A stretch of 64,000 bases of DNA, taken from assembly GCA_028583685.1 (NCBI GenBank), contig JAMXIF010000065.1, positions 38,479,472 to 38,543,471 of the forward strand, written 5' to 3'. Positions 46,128-56,607 of this stretch are shown here, piece by piece (position 1 is the first letter of the stretch; each line of letters begins with the position of its first letter). The notes below the pieces were generated by a model. It made no database searches, was not told where the DNA came from, and saw only the letters and a list, made by a program, of their open reading frames with translations. The stretch comes from Petaurus breviceps papuanus (taxonomy: Eukaryota > Chordata > Mammalia > Diprotodontia > Petauridae). The translations under genes were made by a program, and so were the position numbers.

Positions 46128-46861
46128 TGTTGAGGTTTATGGGTGCTAGGACCCTGAAATAATGAACATGTGGGTCCTGTCTGAACAAATTTGACCTAAG
46201 CCTTCTTTCAGCCAAAGAAAAGATTCATTAAAACACCTATAGAAAGTGATTTTAAAAATCTACAATATTGGCCAAGCTCTTAAGGAATATAAGAATTTAT
46301 ATCACTAATGCAAATGGGTCACTTTGAATCTGAGCATTGACTAGACCCTTAAGGAATCTGAGCATTGGTGATGCTTGAATTGCCAAGCAGGCTAGATGGA
46401 ACCTGAGCACTTTAATGGAATCAAGATGAATCTTACATTCAGAAGACTGTGGGAAAAATCTGGAGGAGGTGTCTAGGGGAGATCTTGATGGGAGTTGCCA
46501 GTAGACTAGTGCAACTGGAGGTCAAACATCTGGACCAAGAGAATGGGGTCCAGATTGGATCAAGGGTAGGAATTAGCCAAGATTGATCTGGAGGTAACAG
46601 ATAGTGGAGGAGTGGGAACAGAGAATTAGGAGATTGGGCATAGACCACAATGAAAGGCCAGTTGAGAGGATTACTGAAATGAATTGATGCCTCAGGTGAA
46701 CATCACAGACTTGACTGTGTGGCAAAGTTCAAGTAGAATTTAAGGGAGTTGGGGTGGTGGTTTCCAGAGTCTGTACCCTGTCATTCCCACCACAAACAAA
46801 TGGAACCCAAAATTTTGTTGGGTAATTGACAAAGGTCTCAGCTTGGGCCCATACCCTGTCA
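46128..46861 (-). repeat. 5' LTR of the retrovirus fossil
   Basis: Pairs with 42890-43600. The inner end CCTCAACA abuts the primer site. The outer end may be TGACAGGGTATGGGCC at 46861, which the partner LTR lacks. Confidence 0.72.
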
Positions 46862-47127
46862 ATCTTGCCTAAAGAACAATATTTTTAAAGAATAAAAGAA
46901 CAAGAGAAAAAAATCACCAAACCTAAATGACAATTCAAACATTAAAATAAAGATATTTTTTTAAAATTGGAAGTGGACCAAAATAGTCATCCTTCTTGTG
47001 TACATGAAATGACTTTTGATTTTTCTATTCAGTAAATGGGTAGAACTATTAGAAATAAAAGGTTTGATGAATTATATTAATTAGACGGAACAAAAACAAA
47101 AATATAATGTTATTGTAACCCCTGGCC

Positions 47128-47297
47128 TCTTAAAAAAAATTTTTTTTTTAAGCAATCGGGGTTAAGTAACTTGCTCAAGGTTACACGGCCAGTTATTTCT
47201 GGGTGTGGTGCTGAGTCTCTGAGCCCGGGATTTGATCTCCAGGTCGTCCCAACACTGGAGCTGGTGCTCTTACTCGCTGAGCCACCTGGCTGCCCCA
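47128..47297 (-). mobile_element. tRNA-derived SINE, short type
   Basis: Reversed head GGGGCAGCCAGGTGGCTCAG at the right end, ACTTGCTCAAGGTTACAC body and a T-run at 47142-47150. Absent from the partner block. Confidence 0.82.
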
Positions 47298-47759
47298 ACT
47301 TTGTATGTGTTCATATAGTCAAAATGAAAATGCCCAAACCTTTACCAATAGATTTGCTGTTTCTTTAATTGTGTAAAGGACATTATTTGTGCAAAACAGA
47401 AGCATTTAGTGAATGAAGATTAAAAAAAAACATTGGCAAGAATCACTCATGAACATAGGTCATATTCTCCCATAAGGATGCATACTATTATATATGGAGT
47501 CTGTGAGAATTCATGAGACTAAATTGATGATTCAACATGTGGGAAATTCACTGTAGCAACTCAAGCCTATACAGGTGTTTTAGTAATATCATCACTGTCC
47601 TCAATGAGTTTACTACCTGCTGAGTAGGAGGACATCTCTGGTGAACCCATGGTTCTGCTGGAATGAGGGCACCTGACAAGTGCTTCACTGAGCCTTTGTT
47701 AGCACTTTCCTCTCTCAGTTGTATGGTCTCAACTTTTCCTTGAGTACACATCTTACTGT

Positions 47760-48240
47760 GTTACACTCTCACTCATTAAATATATTAACTCCTCTTTCTT
47801 CCTCCTCTTCCTGAAATCCTTGACATCATCCCTAACTCTCTCCTTTTCGCCAATCTTAGACAAATAAATATCTGTTCTCTTTACCAAGACCTGCACCTCT
47901 AAATGCATGTTTGATCAATTTCTCACATCTTCTCCTTGAGCTATTTTCCTGTATCTCTTCTCTTTTCACCCCGAGAGCAAAAACCTGTCTACTTCATGAC
48001 CAATTGCTTGAACTTCTTCTCAGCCCTTTGAAATATAGTGTTTGATATGATTCAATTGAAAATGTTCTCTCCAGAGTTCCAGGTGATCACTTAAATGCCC
48101 AATCTTTTGCTCTCCTCATCCAGTGTTTTGCATTTCACTTGAACATCCTCTACTTTTCTCTCACTCTTTCTGTCTCTGTGTCTTTCTTTGTCTCTGTCTT
48201 TCTCTGTGTCTATCTCTCTGTTTCTGTCTGCTTCTAACAC
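47760..48240 (+). repeat. L2 LINE ORF2 reverse-transcriptase region, diverged
   Basis: The order of pieces follows L2 ORF2: CTTCTTCTCAGCCCTTTGAA and ATAGTGTTTGATATGATTCA correspond to the AAFDTVDH area. It grades into a TCTGTCTC-rich patch (48160-48230). Confidence 0.5.
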
Positions 48241-48283
48241 TGTATCTGTCTCTCACCTATCTTCTTTCTTGATTCTTATCTTT

Positions 48284-48440
48284 TTTTCTTTTTGGAGGGG
48301 GGAAGGCAGGGTAGTGGGGTTAAGTGACTTGCCTAAGGTCACATGGCTAGTAAGTGGTAAGTGTCTGAGGCCGGATTTGACCTCAGGTTCTCCTGACTCC
48401 AGGGCTGGTGCTCTATTCACTGAACCACTTAGCCATCCCC
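48284..48440 (-). mobile_element. tRNA-derived SINE, short type, clear target duplication
   Basis: Reversed head near 48440, B-box-like piece, CACTTAACCCC body and T-rich tail. A perfect 15-base duplication, TTGATTCTTATCTTT, lies at 48269-48283 and 48441-48455. It is one of the better-kept SINEs here. Confidence 0.9.
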
Positions 48441-48829
48441 TTGATTCTTATCTTTATACTTTGCTAGTGAAAAGAGAAAATCTTTCTAGGTATTATATCA
48501 TATGATTCTGGTTTCTAAAGTATAGGGATAAATGTTCCCCACAAATGAGAATAAGAACCTTTCGCTAATTGGTAAGTCATCAAAGCATATATGATCCACA
48601 AGCTTTCAAAAGACATTCAGGTTGTCCACAACCATAACAAAGAATATTATAAGAATCAATATAACTATCAGTCATCAATAAGAATTATTCATAGTAAGAG
48701 AAATGTATTTTGAACTTACGCTGAGATTTGATGTCACCACATTCTGATAGACAATAATTATGAAAGATCAAGATGATAAATGTTAGTGTTTTTGGAAAGT
48801 TCAAGAGACCAATGCCTTGTTTATTAAGT

Positions 48830-49050
48830 TACCAATTTGTCCCAACTATACTGTAAAACTAGTTCTAATTATGCTAAAATATCACCCAAATGTACCTACG
48901 CTTAGACCTAGTGATACAACAAATAGACTATATGATGGAAGAAAGAAAAAGCTTAATATGCCACAGATGATCACTAGATCTCTATCCAAAAGGAATCTGA
49001 GAAAGATGCAAAGGAACTTTATGTACAAAAGTATTCATAGCAGCTCTTTT
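48830..49050 (+). mobile_element. L1 ORF2 3' fragment
   Basis: GATGCAAAGGAACTTTATGT and ACAAAAGTATTCATAGCAGC are the L1 ORF2 end. It stops exactly where the V1R relic begins. Confidence 0.65.
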
Positions 49051-49342
49051 CCCAAGATTACCCAGGAAACATTTCACACACAGCCGTGAGACCTTGTTGA
49101 AATAGGGATTCTACTGAAAAGATGCGATGTAACAATGGAAATGGTCAAATTGATGATAATTTAGTATATTGTTCTTGGTCTTTGATGAGACATGAAATGA
49201 GAGCTGTATGGGAATAGGAGGATACAATTTCCTAGACTTCTAACTTCAGTGAGCTGATTGTATACTATCTCCAGCATTTCTTTCTCAGAAACCATTCCAT
49301 AGGTTTCTTGGGAAGATGATTTGCTGTAAAATCCTTTATGAC
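49051..49342 (-). pseudogene. V1R relic: 5' UTR, TM1, TM2 and the start of TM3
   Basis: The ATG at 49293-49295 aligns with those of the intact genes. The translation reads MVSEKEMLEIVYNQLTEVRSLGNC, then a TM1-like stretch, a stop within the TM2 region, and the CFLGNLG-like piece before TM3 at 49051-49080. Everything after that is missing, and L1 sequence abuts directly. The exon's 5' edge with its acceptor-like AG (49343-49344) is kept, as are about 50 bases of upstream flank similar to 41576-41620. It is an old, truncated copy of the same subfamily. Confidence 0.85.
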
Positions 49343-49344
49343 CT
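49343..49344 (-). other. Former 3' splice acceptor of the V1R relic
   Basis: Minus-strand CAATATTTCTCCATAG followed by GTCAT, at the same offset (47 bases before the ATG) as in the other three copies. Confidence 0.55.
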
Positions 49345-49744
49345 ATGGAGAAATATTGAGCATTATGATTGTTACATACTTAATGTTTCCCATTGTGGGG
49401 ACTAATCATGTGTGTACAAGTGGGAGAATATGCCTCTATACCATAGGTGGCATAATCTAGTGAAGCAATATTTATAGTCTCCTACAAATTTCACTAAATG
49501 CCTATGACTAAAATAATTGTATGTTGTTTGCTTAAACTTATCTCCAGGACACTTTCACTGCCACCAGGGCATATCTTCCTGTTAACTGATAACTGAAAAT
49601 TATTCTGATCACATACATTGGCACCAAGGCTTGTTATGGAAGTGTAACTTATTTTTTCGACAGCAAGGCCTTATGTTACCTTATGTTCTAAATGTCTCCT
49701 TTACATATGTCATAGACTGCTTGTTAGGTTCACTGGTTTAAATC

Positions 49745-50345
49745 TCTCCCTACCCCAGTCCATCTTCCACTCTCCTGTCAAGCTAAGCTTGCTAAGGTGC
49801 TGGTCTAATCATGCCAACCTCCCTTTTATTTAAACTACAATTTGTCCCCATTACATTCAGAACAAATATAACATGCATTGTTTGGATGCAGAACCCTACA
49901 TAGCCTGGCACCTTCCTACATTTCCAGTCTTCTTAAACCATATTTCCCACCATATACACTGATCTAGGGACACTGGTCTTCTTGCTGTTCCTTGCAGAAA
50001 ATGCAGAGTCTCTGGAATCCAAAGGTTTTTATTTGCTTCCCCCTGGGCCTGGAAGGTTTTCAGTCTCCATCTCTGCCTCCTGACTTGCCTGGCTTCCTGA
50101 AAGTTTCAGGTACAATCCTGTCTGCTACAAGAAACATTTCCCTATCCCCACTGATGGTGGGATCTAGCCTCAGCTGATATTACCAATTCATGCAGTAGAT
50201 AAGAAGTTCCTCCCTGGTTGTTTGCATGTACTCTCCCTCCTACCTCCTCATGCTGTGAGCTTCTCTGAGAGCAGATAGTGTCTTTTGCCCTTTCTTTTGA
50301 TTCTTTTTGCATATTTCCTGATACATAGTGGGTGTTTTTAAAAGA
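49745..50345 (+). repeat. L2 LINE ORF2 end and 3' UTR
   Basis: Ordered L2 text: CTGGCACCTTCCTACATTTC, CTGCCTCCTGACTTGCCTGG, GTGAGCTTCTCTGAGAGCAG and GATACATAGTGGGTG. It is the longest clear L2 3' end in the window. Confidence 0.78.
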
Positions 50346-50769
50346 TGCTTTTTAAATGATCTTTTCATCTCAGAGTGGGGGCCTTCTTCAGGACTATTTT
50401 TGTATTCAGGAATATCTGCTTGATATTCTTATTTTTCTCTCCAGATCTTTAAACACTGACATTTTTTGTACAATCAAATTATAAAATCTGATCCTGTAAC
50501 AGAAAAGGGTAACATAATTAAAATATCTGCTTCTAACTTTAGTGACTGATAGTTATTAAAATCAGAGTATTTTAGAAATTAATTTTAAAATAATTTTATT
50601 CACAGCCTAGCAATATTTAAAAAAAATAGATGTGTAGTTATTGTCTAAAACTCCCAGCTATCATGTCTGCTAATTTATGTATTCCAGCTGATCAGCTTTT
50701 CTACTCCTTGCTTATGCAAAACTTAGGAATTTGCAGCCCTTCAGCCTTAAAAGAATTAGGTAGGTAATA

Positions 50770-51115
50770 TGGACTTCTGAGCACCCTTCTTTGTGTTAGC
50801 CAGGGATAGAACCTAAAATCTTTCCTAATTCTGTTGAGAGACCAAGGCCTTACATCTTCAGTGGGAATGAAACTTTGAGCTTAATTGTTCCAAATCATCA
50901 TTTTTTTTTAATAATGATGAGACGAGGACCTAAAGAAGGAATGGGATTTGTCCAAAGTAGCATGTACCCAGTAAGGAGAATATCCAGAATCTAAACCATG
51001 TTCCTGTAACTCCATCTTAACATCATGCTGCTTGGACTGTCATTGTTATTACAGGAGGCCAGAGAACCTTTTTTACTCCTGTATAAATAACTTTGTCATT
51101 ATTATAGGAAACCAT
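50770..51115. repeat. Paired block B, homologous to 25545-25935
   Basis: See block A for the matching words. Block B lies 1.4 kb to the right of the V1R relic and 1.3 kb left of R module 4. The pair shows that a segment larger than the receptor exon was duplicated. Confidence 0.65.
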
Positions 51116-51955
51116 CACATCGCATTTATGTATATTATTAAAACACAGGTGAGAACAGGGAAAATCCTATAATGGGGAAAAATGCTGAGGGATGGTGATA
51201 TTTGGAGGCAGAATTGAAGATCTAGAGACCACAGTCAGTGATCTCCCAGTTTGCATATTACTATTGTATTCAGAAATGGCAGGCTCTGCATTACTGAAGA
51301 GGGACAGGGAACATACACTCTCCATCAGAAGTATTTGAATCACTTTACTTTTTCCCCAAGAACTCTCAGCCTCCTGCTCACATTCTAACAGAGTACAGAG
51401 GCCAGTGCTGGGACACAGTGAGGTAAGGTGATGGATAAGGATGGGAAGAAAGTTAGGACAGAATCCAGGGGTCATTATTTTCACTCTCTTTTCCATACCC
51501 AGTAAAAAAATCTAGACTCTGAACATTCTGTGCTAGTCACAAGATAAAAGGGAATTTCTGTGCCCATTAAGAGAGGTTGGCATAGGTGACAGAAATCCTA
51601 CTTCTCAGGCTGGTGGCAGACTGAGTAATAATATCCCATTCCCATCTTCCCTTCAGAATGTAAATGACTAAGACCTGGCATGTATGTGCCTGAGGATGCA
51701 ATTTGTGCAAAATGTCTCAGGATCAGAATCTCATGTCAACTGATTTCACCCTGACCTACTCTCTTGACCCATCTTAGGTATGGCCCAGAGCAGGAAGAGA
51801 AGAGAATTTTTAGCCACCCCTGGGACAGGTTCAATTTAAGTTCTAGATGTCAGGTGAGGCTTCATCTTTTTTGTTATGATTTTGTGGGGTTTATTTTTGG
51901 GTCATTCCCAGGAGGAGCAGGAACAGTGGTTTCCTTTACTTTGAATCACTCACAC
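51116..51955. other. Unassigned sequence between block B and an L2 fragment
   Basis: No gene. A 109-codon minus-strand frame at 51167-51496 has no known domain. AATGTAAATGACTAAGACC near 51657 resembles 27258-27290, a weak sign that the A/B homology continues. Confidence 0.4.
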
Positions 51956-51959
51956 TTGT

Positions 51960-52263
51960 AACCTCCTCCCTCATCACCATCTCCTGACTCTCCTGAATTC
52001 CTTCAAGTCTTAGCCAAAGCCCCACATTCTGGAAGAAGCCTTTCCAAGGTATCCATGATATAAATGCCTTTTCTATGATAATATGTCCAAGTCACTCAAT
52101 TTTTTGTTTGTACGTATTTTCTGTCCCAGTAGACTTTGAACTTGTAGAGATCAGGGATTGATTTTTTTTGCCTTTCTTTTTTCTCCCTATACTTAACAAA
52201 ATAACTGGTACTTATATATGTGCCTATATTGGTTTTTTTTGCCTGACTGACTCATTCATTAAG
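51960..52263 (+). repeat. L2 LINE 3' end
   Basis: GAAGCCTTTCCAAGGTATCC, GACTTTGAACTTGTAGAGATC and CTTAACAAAATAACTGGTAC follow the L2 3' end order. Confidence 0.68.
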
Positions 52264-52379
52264 CATTCAGTTCATCCTTGCACTATTATCTAGTCATTAA
52301 ATTAAAGACACCCTCTAGTTCTACCCATATCTGTCTCTGGGATTATGGCATAGTCACTCACCAGGCTGGTCTCTTTCAA

Positions 52380-52970
52380 CAAAACAGAACACCTGCAATC
52401 AGTGTATGAACAGGCATATGTGTATGTATGAGTGAGCATGTCATATATAGGGGAGGGTCAGGGTTGCATTTATAGTGACTGTCATAGCTTAGCAAATTTA
52501 CTCCCCCTTGGGCTCTAATTATCATACCATCTGTAAAGAAATGACATTGTTTGCCTGGGGAATCTGGGACTTGTCTAAGAGAAAGTTGACTTTTATCCCA
52601 TGTGTTTATCCCTTTTAACAAATGCTGCTGCTTATTTAGAATCTACTGCAGCCTCCATGGGCAGGTGGGGAGAAACATTTCTTGTCTAGATGAGAGTATA
52701 GAAAAAATGAAGGCCTGTCAGGTAACTCTCAGAGACAGACAATAAGGATGCTTGACCCTGTGGATTGGCCTTCTAGCTGAGGTGCTTCCTTGGTTCTAGC
52801 CCAGTCTCCTTTGTCTAATTGATACAATTGGGTCTACTTCTTATGCTTCTGCCACTGGTTTCTCTATCTGGTGTCCTATCTAATGGAGAAAAGACTGAAT
52901 GCCAAGTTCAGCTCCAGGACAAAGTTCATGGGATTCTTCATTAGGAACTGATCATCTCTGCTCAAGATTC
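52380..52970. repeat. R module copy 4
   Basis: TG-rich lead (CATATGTGTATGTATGAGTG), CTCCCCCTTGGGCTCTAATT at 52501 (EBF-like CCCTTGGG), ATCATACCATCTGTAAAG, AGAGAAAGTTGACTTTTATC and a worn homeodomain site (CTTATTTAGAAT). The later part extends the similarity to copies 1 and 2. It lies 3.2 kb upstream of the V1R relic and 7.9 kb downstream of the 60503-61396 gene. Confidence 0.68.
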
Positions 52971-53007
52971 TCACACCTGTCTTCTGCAGAAAAATAGGAG
53001 CAAAACA

Positions 53008-53290
53008 GTGGACAGAAATCAATCAAGAACCTGTAGTTTGGAGGGGTTTAGTTGTCCTTTAATTAACTACTTGCCCTCTACTAGGAGACTTCAATCTCTA
53101 TATTTATATTTGTTCAAGCTTCCTTACTTCCCATTTCTCTTCAATCACATGACCTACTCTTCTCCAAGGCATGAGCCCATCCTTGATTATGCCATCACAC
53201 ACGAGTACTCCATTTCTATGATAAAAAATAGTGACATTCCTTTCCTGAGCTTACGTCATCACATTTTGTTTCTCTTTGCCCCTTATTCCT
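53008..53290 (+). repeat. L2 LINE endonuclease-region fragment
   Basis: The plus frame gives LDYAITHEYSISMIKNSDIPFLSLRHHILF (53176-53270), which resembles the L2 endonuclease segment ending in SDHHLL. The 103-codon frame here is therefore LINE-derived, not a host gene. Confidence 0.6.
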
Positions 53291-53585
53291 CATCAAATAA
53301 GCAATCAATCAGTCATTAAGCCCCTACTGTATGCTAGGCACTGGGTTCACATTTGGTCATACTAACCTAAAAACAGATAAAACAATTTTTCTAATCTGAC
53401 AGACTTTACATTCTGTTTTTGGAAGGTGAGAGAACCAATATATTCATATACCAATGGGTACAATCATGTATGCTAAATAAATACAAGCTAAACCTATTTT
53501 TGCTTGTTTGGGGACTACCTATGGTGGAACAGTTTAAGTCATCTTTTAGAAGGTGATACTTGAGCTATGTTTTGAGTCAATGAGT
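53291..53585 (-). repeat. L2 LINE 3' end, antisense
   Basis: CAATCAGTCATTAAGCCCCT and TGTATGCTAGGCACTGGG are the reversed L2 3' end. Diverged L2 continues to about 53585. Confidence 0.6.
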
Positions 53586-53591
53586 TGCAAT

Positions 53592-53711
53592 AATTGTTAG
53601 AGCCCAGAATTTAAAGCCAAGAAGGCCTGAGTTCAAAAACTGTCTTAGCAGCTCACTAGTTGTTTTATCTTGGAGAATTCACATAATCTCTCTGTGTCAG
53701 ATTTCTCTTTG
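53592..53711 (+). repeat. MIR-like SINE
   Basis: GCCAAGAAGGCCTGAGTTCA, CACTAGTTGTTTTATCTTGG and ATTCACATAATCTCTCTGTG correspond to the MIR head and core in sense orientation. Confidence 0.6.
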
Positions 53712-53724
53712 AAAAATGGAAATA

Positions 53725-55632
53725 GGCAGAGTCAACATGGCGGAGTAGAAGCAGGACCTCCCCACTGCTCCGGCTTCCACCTTCCCCAATCCATGTAAAA
53801 AGGGGACTCTAAACAAACTTTGGAGCTGCAGAACCCACAAAATGACACAGAGAAGCAAACCTCCTGCTGAGGACAGCCCAGCAGGCCAGCAGGAATCGGC
53901 CAGCGCAGTGCTCTGGGAGCCAAGCCCAGCCCCATGGGGAGGCTTTAGCCCCAGGGCAGGCCTGACCATCCTCCAGCCACAAGGACTCCAGATCAGCAGC
54001 AGCTGTGGCCATTTCCAGAATTATCAACACATAAATGTGAAGGACAAAGTGAGAGGTCAGTGAAGTCTGGACTTTGGGACCAAGTAAGTGCAAGTGAGTA
54101 GCTTTTACCCCCGGGAAGTGGGGGGGGGGGAGAAGCTGCTGAGACTCCAGCACAGCCAGCCAGTCCCATGTAGCAGCTTCAGCTCCTGGCCTACAGAGTG
54201 TAGGGGACTAAGCACCAGTCTGAGTGGTAAACATTCTTGCTTTAAACTTCTTGGATCTGTATTGCAGTCTAGGGTGGAGGTCCTGGGTGTGTGTCCAGCT
54301 TGCCAGAGCCTGTGGAGACCTCAGAGAGGGCACCCAATTAATACCTCTGGCAGCTGAGAAAAACCCAGCATTTGGGATGAAAGCTCCCCTGTCTGGTGGC
54401 AGAGTCCTATTGTGGCAAAAACCAAGGGGTAAAGTGACTGAGGGGCAACATGACCAGGCAAAGAAAACAAAGCAGACAGAAGATTCCAACATTAGACTAC
54501 TATTTTGGGGACAAAAAGGAGCAAAGCATGGAACAGGAGGAAGACAGTGAAGTCAGAACTCCTGCACCAAAAGCTTCAAAGGAAAATATGAGCTGGTTAC
54601 AAGCTTTAGAGAACCTTAAGAAGTAGATAAGAGAAGTGGAAGAAAAATTGGGAAGAGAAATGAGAACAATGCAAGAAAATTACAAAATGAGAGTTAACAG
54701 CCTGACTGAGGAAAATACCACCTTAAAAAATAGACTGACTCAAATGGCAAAAGAGGCTCTAAAAGGCAATGAGGAGAAGAATGCCTTAAAAAGCCAAATT
54801 TGCCAGATGGAAAAAGAATCTAAAAAGCTCAATGAGGAGAATCATTGCTTCAGAATTAGATTGGAACAAATGGAATGTAATGACTTTATGAGAAATCAAG
54901 ATGCTGTTAAACAGATCCAAACAAATGAAAGAATAGAAGGCAATGTGAAATATCTCATGGAAAAAACCACTGACCTGGAAAATATATCCAGGAGAGATAA
55001 TTTAAAAATTATTGGACTACCTTAAAGCCACGACCAGAGTAAGAACCTAGAAATCATCCTCCAGGAAGTTCTCAAAGAAAACTGCCCTGATGTTTTAGAC
55101 CAGAGGGCAAAATAGTGGTTGAAAGAATCTACCGATCACATCCTGAAAAAGATCCCAAAAAGAAAACTCCTAGGAATATTATAGCCAGGTTCCGGAATTC
55201 CCAGATTAAGGAGAAAATATTACAAGCAGCCAGGAAGAAACAATTTGAATATTGTGGAAACACAATCAGGATAACCCAGGATCTGGCAGCTTCTATACTG
55301 AGGGATCGAAGGGCTTGGAATATGATATTCTGGAGGTCAAAGGAGCTGGGATTAAAACCAAGAGTCACCTACCCAGCAAAACTGAGTATCATGTTTCAGG
55401 GGAAAATATGGTCATTCAGTGGAATAGAAAACTTTCAAGCATTCTTGCTGAAAAAAAAAACAGAGTTGAATAGAAAATTTGACACTCAGATACAAGAAGC
55501 AAGAGAAGCATGAGAAGGTAAACAGGGAAAAGAAATCATAAGGAACTTATCAAAGTTGAACTATTAACATTCCTACATGGAAAAACAATAATTGTAACTG
55601 ATGAAACTTTTCTCAGTAGTTGAAAGGATTAG

Positions 55633-55669
<37 letters not shown>

Positions 55670-56594
55670 TATATACATACATATATGTCTATATATGAGG
55701 GTATATGGGCATATGAATACATATGTGAATGTGTGTATATATGTTTACAGGTATACATAGAGAGAGGGCACAGGACCAATTTAACAGGAAGGTATGATAC
55801 TTAAAAGGTGAAATTAAGAGGTGAGAGGAATATAATGAGAAGAGATGGGGAGGGACATATTGGGGTAAATTATCTTGTATAGAAGAGGCAAGGGAAAACT
55901 ATGGAGGGGAAGAACAGGAAGGCAAAAGGGAATGGGTTAACTTTATTCCCATTGAATTTGGCTTGGGGAGGGAATGAAATACACACTAAATAGGGTATCT
56001 CACCTTCCAGGAGAGTAGAGGGGGAAGGGGATCAGAGGGGGATGATGGAAGGGAGGGTAGGCTGGGGGGGAGGGACGTTGGGAGCAACCACTTTTGAAAA
56101 GGGACGGGATCAAAGTAGAGAATAGAACAAGTGGGAGGTGGTATAGGAGGGAGGGAAATATAGTCAGTCTTTTACAATATATCTACTATGTTATTGTTTT
56201 GCATTAGCCACACATATACAATCTATACTGAACTGCTTACCTTCCCAGTAAGGGTGGGTGACAAGGGAGGAAGGGAATGAATCTGGAATTCAAAGTTTTT
56301 AAATCAAATATTCAAATATATATATATATATATACACACTATTAATAATATTTTAAATGTAATTGGGAAATAAGATATACAGGCACTGGGGCATAGAGAT
56401 CCACTGGAAAAGTTGAAAGGGGTATGGGAGAAATTATGGGAGAGAGCAGACTGGAGGAGGGGCTATCCTGTGGGACTGCTATTTTGGGGCATTGGGTAGG
56501 GGAAAAATGGGGAGAAAATTTGTAACTCAAAATCTTGTGGAAATGAATGATGTAAATCAGAAGTTAATAAAGCATTGGAAAAATGAAAAAAAAT
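53725..56594 (+). mobile_element. Young half-LINE (ORF1 only), copy 3, full length
   Basis: The best-defined copy: 5' end GGCAGAGTCAACATGGCGGA, 5' UTR to 54449, ORF1 (54450-55513), then a 1.1 kb noncoding 3' part with a TA run (55638-55662) and purine-rich tracts. The tail is TTAATAAAGCATTGGAAAAA plus A's. A perfect 13-base target duplication, AAAAATGGAAATA, lies at 53712-53724 and 56595-56607. From the ORF1 stop to the A-tail no frame resembles endonuclease or reverse transcriptase. The clean ends show the short form moved as a unit. Confidence 0.92.
54450..55513 (+). pseudogene. L1 ORF1p-like protein of half-LINE copy 3
   Basis: About 354 codons from MTRQRKQSRQKIP to an end at AREA. Parts: basic N-terminus; coiled coil (about residues 55-165, REVEEKLGREMRTMQEN and repeated QMAKE/QMEKE); RRM start (ENISRRDNLKIIGLP, about 178-192); and C-terminal domain (VERIYRSHPEKDPKKKTPRN, then ARFRNSQIKEKILQAARKKQ). 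Three lesions break it: a TAG at 54624 where the other copies have CAG (KKQIREVE), a TAA after IIGLP at 55023, and a frame change near 55110. It is the same protein as in copy 1. In L1 this protein coats the RNA, so a half-LINE would still need ORF2p from a full L1. Confidence 0.85.
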
Positions 56595-56607
56595 AAAAAT
56601 GGAAATA

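Larger units (their letters stand above)
42890..46861 (-). mobile_element. Endogenous retrovirus fossil with two LTRs and tRNA-Glu primer site
   Basis: Two same-orientation LTRs (about 42890-43600 and 46128-46861) bracket about 2.5 kb of internal sequence on the minus strand. Just inside the 5' LTR is an 18-base primer-binding site fitting tRNA-Glu. Downstream are a gag zinc-knuckle region (about 45430-45620), protease/early pol remains (about 44930-45310) and an RNase H-like part (about 44545-44800) of gamma-retrovirus type. A second LTR-like unit lies at about 43880-44400. No envelope region is seen. The element is broken, with large parts missing. It is younger than the V1R block duplication, since the partner block lacks it. 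Confidence 0.82.
40160..47757. repeat. V1R duplication block X (pairs with 60035-62757)
   Basis: The left part (40160-41720) matches 60035-61660 almost line for line, including the V1R exon, its 3' flank and its upstream flank. The right part (46930-47100 and 47300-47757) matches 61855-62030 and 62310-62757. Everything between 41728 and 46861 plus the SINE at 47128-47297 is absent from the partner, so those insertions came after the duplication. Confidence 0.82.

Noticed and set aside
53008-53319. A 103-codon frame with a good length
   Set aside because: Its sequence matches the L2 endonuclease region; it is a LINE remnant.
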